Part shown: positions 31,095 to 35,836 of the stretch, piece by piece | Layout: each line of letters starts with the position of its first letter | How positions within the stretch are numbered: position 1 is the stretch's first letter | Source of the DNA: Methanobacteriota archaeon | Lineage (GTDB): Archaea > Thermoplasmatota > Poseidoniia > Poseidoniales > Poseidoniaceae | Reading direction: 5' to 3' | DNA length: 35,836 bases | Assembly (NCBI GenBank): GCA_018701175.1 | Contig: JABIWF010000038.1 | Coordinates: 1-35,836, forward strand | Notes under the pieces: model-generated | What the model saw: only the letters and a program-made list of their open reading frames with translations | Databases searched by the model: none | Told to the model about the DNA's origin: nothing | Program-made: the position numbers and the translations under genes

Positions 31095-34000
31095 ATGGTG
31101 TCGTCTCGTGCGAACGCGCTACGCTGCTCGGCAGTTGTAGTTTTGTTCTTGCTTTCAACGCTAATGCAAGGCTATTCACCGTCAAATAGCGACGTTTTTG
31201 AGACAAAGTCGCACGAAATTTCACCAGTTTCTACCCCGTTTGGGCAGAGTAAAACGTTGTCCATTGGTTCGTTCCCTGATGGTGCAAACACGAACACAAG
31301 GTTGAGTGTTGATGAAAGTGAGGCATTGAAAACACTCGAACTCCAAGTAGAGGCCGCCCGTTTGCCAACCTCCACAGGTTTCTCTTGGGCAGAGTCGAGC
31401 GATTTCTCGATGAACACCGTCTACGATGGAATGGATGTCAACGCGACCTCTCTAAGCTTGCTACCACAAGAGTGGAAATGGGATTTTGAGTCGGCGACTT
31501 TTGGTCCTGAATGGACTCAAGGTGGTACCTCAAATTGGAACTTGCAAACGAGCAATGTGATCACCGGCTCTCAATCAGCACAAGCAGGAAGTATAACTCA
31601 CAACCAAGAAAGTTCGCTGACCTTGGATGTCTCTGGAATCCCCTCAGCGAGTGGTTCTTTTCAATACGAAGTTTCGTCAGAATCGAGTTTCGACTATCTT
31701 AATTTCTGCATCGACAACACAGGATGCACACGATATTCAGGATACTCTGCTCAGTGGTCTGGGACGCAAAGTGGTACGCATACATTCAACATACCGGCTT
31801 CTGCTCAGACGTTAACTTGGAAATATACGAAAGACGGCAGTGTAGATCGCAATCAAGATACGACATGGATCGATGAAATCATTCTGTCGCCTACCGGTGG
31901 TTCAGGAAACGGTTTGGGGTATTGGGTTTCTGCTCCATTCGGACCTTCCTTACTCGGCCAAGGTGAAGACAGGTCTTTCGGACATCTGTACATGGACGCT
32001 TCCATTCCAACAGGAAGTATCTTCGAATGGCAACTCATCGACGCAGCAACCAATTCCATTGTCCCTGGATTTGAATCCATAAGCGAAACTTCGTTTGACC
32101 TTGGAATGATTGATTGGGAAACCTATCCAATGTTAAAAATGAGAATATACATGGAAACTTCTACTGGAAATTTACCGTCCATTCACGGTATTCATTTCGA
32201 AGGTAAAATAGTTGAAGACTTTTCAAACAATCCAACTGAAATCGGTTGGCAAATGCAAGGCGTGTCTTGGTCAAACGGTGAAGTCTCGGGTTCAGGTACA
32301 CTGAAATCTCCGGTGTACAATGTTCGTTCAGGTTTTGCTGGATTTGAATCAAATTCGGTTCTCTCACCGAGCGCTTCTGTACAATACACGCTCGATGGAG
32401 GGACCAATTGGGTCGATTTACTGCCAGGAAAACAATGGCTTACGAATCCTGCTTTTACCGTGCAATTCCGCGTAGCCTCTGCAGGCAGTCAGTGGGACAT
32501 AGATGTGTTTGAGGTGGAATTAATTCGCACAAGCATTCCTGATGGATTGCGTATCGATGTAGGCATGGATGGTGTGAGCGATTGGTCTCTTGAAGGGGAA
32601 GGAATTGGGCGTCTCGGTATTCAGGACCGGTTGAAAGACAATTCACTATGGCAAACCCGAGCCTCTTCACCCTCTGCTTCAGCGTCATTTAGTCTACTCC
32701 TGCCCGCATCGGGAGTGGAAGCGTTCGAATTCGGTGTAGCTTCACCGTTGCAAGCAATGAATTCACCTTTCTTAACCATGTCAATTGGTGGCCAAGATTT
32801 CCTCTCTACATCACTTCCTAATCTCCAATCATTGCAAGTGATCGAACTCTCATCGAATGAACTGGGATCACTCAACAGTGCACTTTCCCAAGCCTCTGCA
32901 GAATATGGAGTTGAGGGATTGCCGATGGTGGAAGTGACCGTTCGCCTCGGCTCTTCAACGACACCAACCGATGTCCTACTTGGCGGGATATTTGCTCCAT
33001 ACGACTCCGCTCTTGCGCTGCAGTTTGGCCCGAGTGATGCCGTGATTATCGCTTTGAATAATGCGCTTCAGTCGGTCATTCCAGTGGGTGGTAGCAAAGA
33101 ATTACCTCTTCCAATCCGTATGACCTCCTCGGGTGCGGTCCATATGGTCGTTGTGCAGCAAACGACACAAGCTTCGATTGAACCAATCTCGATGTCCGTA
33201 TCCAATGTGAGCGATACATTCACGCCTTCAACCGACTGGATCGAGGTTGCAAGCACCTTCGATTTCTCGAATTTAGGCGTTTCGAATGCTGAATCCTATG
33301 TCAAGTCAAACGGGTGGTCCGTAGCATTGCACCTTACCGGTGTGAACTCCCAATCAGAAACCCGTTGCCCCATGCTCTCACTACCAATGTCCGGTGCGGC
33401 GGTCAACAGTTGCCTGACACAAGGCAACTCAATGATCTGGTCTTCAGGAGGCTCCGATGGCTCAATTCGTATGGTTGAGAGTGGTTCATTGCTCCAAGTC
33501 AACCATCGCTTCCAATTCTCTGAACTCTGGGACGATGAAGAATCTCTAACCGTTTCAGTGAATATGCTTTCTCCATCCGGGCCAATGCTACCGGCAAACA
33601 TCAATTTCGGCCTTGGTTCTTCAAACGGCGTCGAGAATGATGTTGAAGTCAAGGATTGGAGCATTGTCTATGACAATGACGTCCGTTCAACGCATGATTC
33701 TCCATACCTTCACCCTGGAGAAAGCGTCAATGTTGAGGTGCAACTTGGATTTGAAAATGTACCATCGGATACGACTCCACGCTCCGGTTCAACGCTTGTT
33801 CGCTTCATCGCTGACGGTGTTGAAATTCAGTCGACTTCAGTCTTTTCAGATGGCATTGCATCCTTCCCATGGGTTATTCCTTCGAACAAGGAATCCATCG
33901 AACTCGAGGTCGATGTCATTCCACTTGTAAATCAAAATATCCTTTTCGCTGTCCCAAACAAGGCAACTTACGGTTTTGATACCGTCGATCCTGAACTCTT

Positions 34001-35836
34001 GGGTGTTAGCATCTCGGAGTTCGACCATGTCGAAGCCAACCCCGCTACTTCAATCGAATTTGTAATTGCGGACCGGCCAATGCTCCCATCACACGCTAAT
34101 GCTCACATGTGGCGTTCATGGTCAGATGACTCGAATCTTGATGGAATCATGCAACGCGATGAAGTCCAAGTTCGGTCTCTCTTCGTTCCTGAGGACAGAA
34201 CCCCTCTTCAGGGCACATATGTGCTTGAGCTCGATACTTCTGAAGCATATTCTGGTTCTTACTTCGTGGGATGGCTTGATGTCGCCGATTCTGCAGGCAA
34301 TGTGATGCTTAACTCAGGTTCTTTTGACTCTCCACTGTTCAATGTTCAAGTCAACAACGACGGTTCACCTCAACTCGGCACTTCATCTGCATACTGGGGT
34401 CACGGAGACTCGGTATGGATTCACCCCGGTGAATCAAACATCATGCATCTTCCTTTGCTCGATTTGAATGGTATCTCTGATATTACTCACATTGAAGTCA
34501 ATTTAGCGGGTAACCAAATTGACCCTGTTGAATTCAACTGGAATTCTGAGAACCAGAGATGTACCAGTCTCAATATATTCCTTGACATTGAATCATGCAC
34601 ATTCCAACCTGCGGATTCTGGCAGTCTGTTTTCTTCGGAAGGCATGTTCATTGTCAATTTCTCACTCGAATGGGGCTTTGACCCGGATGTGAGTCTGTTG
34701 CGCATTCCCAATGTGTTAGTCCACGATTCGCAAGGACAATCAAACTCTATTTCCGTACCGGATTTGAGTTGGAGTTTTTCCGGTGAGGTTGCTGTGAATT
34801 CACAAACCCTTGAATTCTCTTTGGACGGTTCTGAGGTGGAAACCCTTGGGACGTGGGTAAAACCACGCGCAGACATTGGTGTGAATGGCGAACTCACTTG
34901 GCATCGATCCCATAGGGCAGTCATCCAATCGATGGAATTGGATATCGAAATTGGAGAAAATGAACTTCTCGCCGACAGTGTTAACGGGAGTTTTTCTGGT
35001 ATTCTAACGGCTCCTTTGGAACCTGGATCTTACGCTGTATTCACATCGCTTCATAACCCTCCAAATGGAGCAATTGACCGAACTCCGACAACCCCACCTG
35101 CTTGGTTCATTGTCGATAATAAGGCTCCATTAATCGTAGGAATACCTTCTCCGGTGAATGAAATTGTGCTTGTCGAGGACACATGGAGTTCTCTTGACAT
35201 TGAAATACTCATCTCGGAGGGCGACCGGCTCGATGAAAGTTCATTGATACTGCATTGGGCAGTTCATCCAGAAGGCGTTGGTATCTCGAGTGATTCGGTC
35301 GTGAACGGTAGCGAGCCTCTCGCGATTGTCGGAGGACGTGCCTTTGGCGATGCAATACCATGCGCAACGAACTTGAATCTTGATTCAATGCTGACACCAT
35401 CGATGCGCAACGATGCTCTCGAGATGAGAATTTGGGTGAGTGGATTTGATCAGGCCGGTCATGAAATCAGTACATTGTCCAATGATATTGATTCACCACT
35501 CTCCGTTTGGGTTCTTGAGCAACGCATTGCAGAGTACTCATTCACCGAACCAGTAATGAAACCCAGTAAGCAGATTGCTGCGGGTGAAACAGTTGCTCTT
35601 GCTGTAGAAATTTCAAACTCAGGCCTTGCAGATGGTGAAGCCCAAATGTTCGTCGAACTGGTTGAAAGTAACGGTGCTCGAACACGAATTGATGCTCGTA
35701 GCATCGAAGTTGAGTCTGGGGGAACTTATGTTTACACGAAGGACTGGATTCCTGCACGAGAGGGTACAATGTGGATTGAGTTCCAAATTATTAACGGACC
35801 AAACGTTCAAACCAACACGGTCTACATTGACGAGGC
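31095..35836 (+). CDS. Giant secreted surface protein, 3' end outside window
   Basis: A single frame from ATG 31095 runs without a stop to the window end, at least 1,580 codons. Residues 1 to about 27 are a signal peptide (NALRCSAVVVLFLLSTLMQG). Around residues 126-268 there is a jelly-roll or MAM-like domain (WKWDFESATFGPEWTQGG ... WKYTKDGSVDRNQDTTWIDE), related to carbohydrate-binding sandwiches. The long middle is Ser, Thr, Asn, Asp and Gly rich and beta-like, with few cysteines. At about 1475-1580 a CARDB/immunoglobulin-like unit is visible (ALAVEISNSGLADGEAQMFV). It is most likely an adhesin or cell-envelope protein; no catalytic site was found. The open frame and residue make-up argue against pseudogene status. 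Confidence 0.85.
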   Translation, partial: MVSSRANALRCSAVVVLFLLSTLMQGYSPSNSDVFETKSHEISPVSTPFGQSKTLSIGSFPDGANTNTRLSVDESEALKTLELQVEAARLPTSTGFSWAESSDFSMNTVYDGMDVNATSLSLLPQEWKWDFESATFGPEWTQGGTSNWNLQTSNVITGSQSAQAGSITHNQESSLTLDVSGIPSASGSFQYEVSSESSFDYLNFCIDNTGCTRYSGYSAQWSGTQSGTHTFNIPASAQTLTWKYTKDGSVDRNQDTTWIDEIILSPTGGSGNGLGYWVSAPFGPSLLGQGEDRSFGHLYMDASIPTGSIFEWQLIDAATNSIVPGFESISETSFDLGMIDWETYPMLKMRIYMETSTGNLPSIHGIHFEGKIVEDFSNNPTEIGWQMQGVSWSNGEVSGSGTLKSPVYNVRSGFAGFESNSVLSPSASVQYTLDGGTNWVDLLPGKQWLTNPAFTVQFRVASAGSQWDIDVFEVELIRTSIPDGLRIDVGMDGVSDWSLEGEGIGRLGIQDRLKDNSLWQTRASSPSASASFSLLLPASGVEAFEFGVASPLQAMNSPFLTMSIGGQDFLSTSLPNLQSLQVIELSSNELGSLNSALSQASAEYGVEGLPMVEVTVRLGSSTTPTDVLLGGIFAPYDSALALQFGPSDAVIIALNNALQSVIPVGGSKELPLPIRMTSSGAVHMVVVQQTTQASIEPISMSVSNVSDTFTPSTDWIEVASTFDFSNLGVSNAESYVKSNGWSVALHLTGVNSQSETRCPMLSLPMSGAAVNSCLTQGNSMIWSSGGSDGSIRMVESGSLLQVNHRFQFSELWDDEESLTVSVNMLSPSGPMLPANINFGLGSSNGVENDVEVKDWSIVYDNDVRSTHDSPYLHPGESVNVEVQLGFENVPSDTTPRSGSTLVRFIADGVEIQSTSVFSDGIASFPWVIPSNKESIELEVDVIPLVNQNILFAVPNKATYGFDTVDPELLGVSISEFDHVEANPATSIEFVIADRPMLPSHANAHMWRSWSDDSNLDGIMQRDEVQVRSLFVPEDRTPLQGTYVLELDTSEAYSGSYFVGWLDVADSAGNVMLNSGSFDSPLFNVQVNNDGSPQLGTSSAYWGHGDSVWIHPGESNIMHLPLLDLNGISDITHIEVNLAGNQIDPVEFNWNSENQRCTSLNIFLDIESCTFQPADSGSLFSSEGMFIVNFSLEWGFDPDVSLLRIPNVLVHDSQGQSNSISVPDLSWSFSGEVAVNSQTLEFSLDGSEVETLGTWVKPRADIGVNGELTWHRSHRAVIQSMELDIEIGENELLADSVNGSFSGILTAPLEPGSYAVFTSLHNPPNGAIDRTPTTPPAWFIVDNKAPLIVGIPSPVNEIVLVEDTWSSLDIEILISEGDRLDESSLILHWAVHPEGVGISSDSVVNGSEPLAIVGGRAFGDAIPCATNLNLDSMLTPSMRNDALEMRIWVSGFDQAGHEISTLSNDIDSPLSVWVLEQRIAEYSFTEPVMKPSKQIAAGETVALAVEISNSGLADGEAQMFVELVESNGARTRIDARSIEVESGGTYVYTKDWIPAREGTMWIEFQIINGPNVQTNTVYIDE

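Overview
The window looks like a chromosome segment of a planktonic marine euryarchaeon, most likely Marine Group II (Candidatus Poseidoniales). This is inferred from gene content, not from a marker search. Archaeal or eukaryote-type information genes are present: ribosomal protein eS1, a proteasome beta subunit, the KH/beta-CASP nuclease aCPSF1, archaeal-type TrpRS, ZPR1, a COG1325 RNA-binding protein and a SepF-like protein. They sit beside bacterial-looking metabolic genes: an E. coli-sized ThyA, FolA, a PlsC-type acyltransferase, nickel superoxide dismutase with its SodX protease, and carbamate kinase. Large secreted proteins with C-terminal anchors or adhesion-like domains also fit. Coding density is very high, no gap without a gene exceeds about 180 bases, and no IS element, CRISPR array or prophage gene was seen.

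Layout. 1-3.8 kb: the 3' part of a membrane protein, a coiled-coil protein, a sugar nucleotidyltransferase and a small unknown protein, all on +. 3.8-7.8 kb (minus): PdxS, a 7Fe-type ferredoxin, a secreted arylsulfotransferase-like protein with thrombospondin-3-type calcium repeats, and a COG1325 protein. 8-9.8 kb (+): eS1 with an unusual C-terminal SAP domain, then an MTAP/MTIP-family phosphorylase. 9.9-14.2 kb: small unknown proteins, a MazG-like hydrolase facing a thyA-folA pair, an unknown protein and a PlsC homologue. 14.3-18.3 kb: a secreted anchored protein and TrpRS on +, facing ZPR1 and the SepF-like gene on minus.

18.5-22.7 kb: psmB and aCPSF1 are separated by a compact predicted three-way-junction RNA. 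They are followed by a small membrane protein, a pyruvoyl-decarboxylase homologue that has lost its self-cleavage serines, a zinc-ribbon protein and tRNA-Pro(UGG). 22.7-25.9 kb: a parvulin, a GT2 glycosyltransferase, a divergent GT2-like protein, a HAD phosphatase and a 35-residue zinc-ribbon microprotein. 25.9-28.3 kb (minus): a saccharopine-dehydrogenase-like protein and AsnRS. 28.4-30.1 kb (+): arcC-sodN-sodX. 30.1-31 kb (minus): tRNA-Lys(CUU) and rpiA. From 31,095 to the window end there is one continuous reading frame of at least 1,580 codons for a giant secreted protein; it has no stop inside the window.

Functional themes are nucleotide supply (MazG, DHFR, ThyA, RpiA, purine phosphorylase), translation (TrpRS, AsnRS, eS1, two tRNAs), RNA and protein turnover (psmB, aCPSF1, COG1325), oxidative-stress defence (NiSOD) and cell-surface construction (two GT2 proteins, PlsC, nucleotidyltransferase, giant secreted proteins). 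Convergent genes are packed tightly: five pairs have stops that abut or overlap within 4 bases. The strongest candidates for something undescribed are the structured RNA before aCPSF1, the eS1-SAP fusion, the serine-less PvlArgDC homologue and the 35-residue zinc ribbon.
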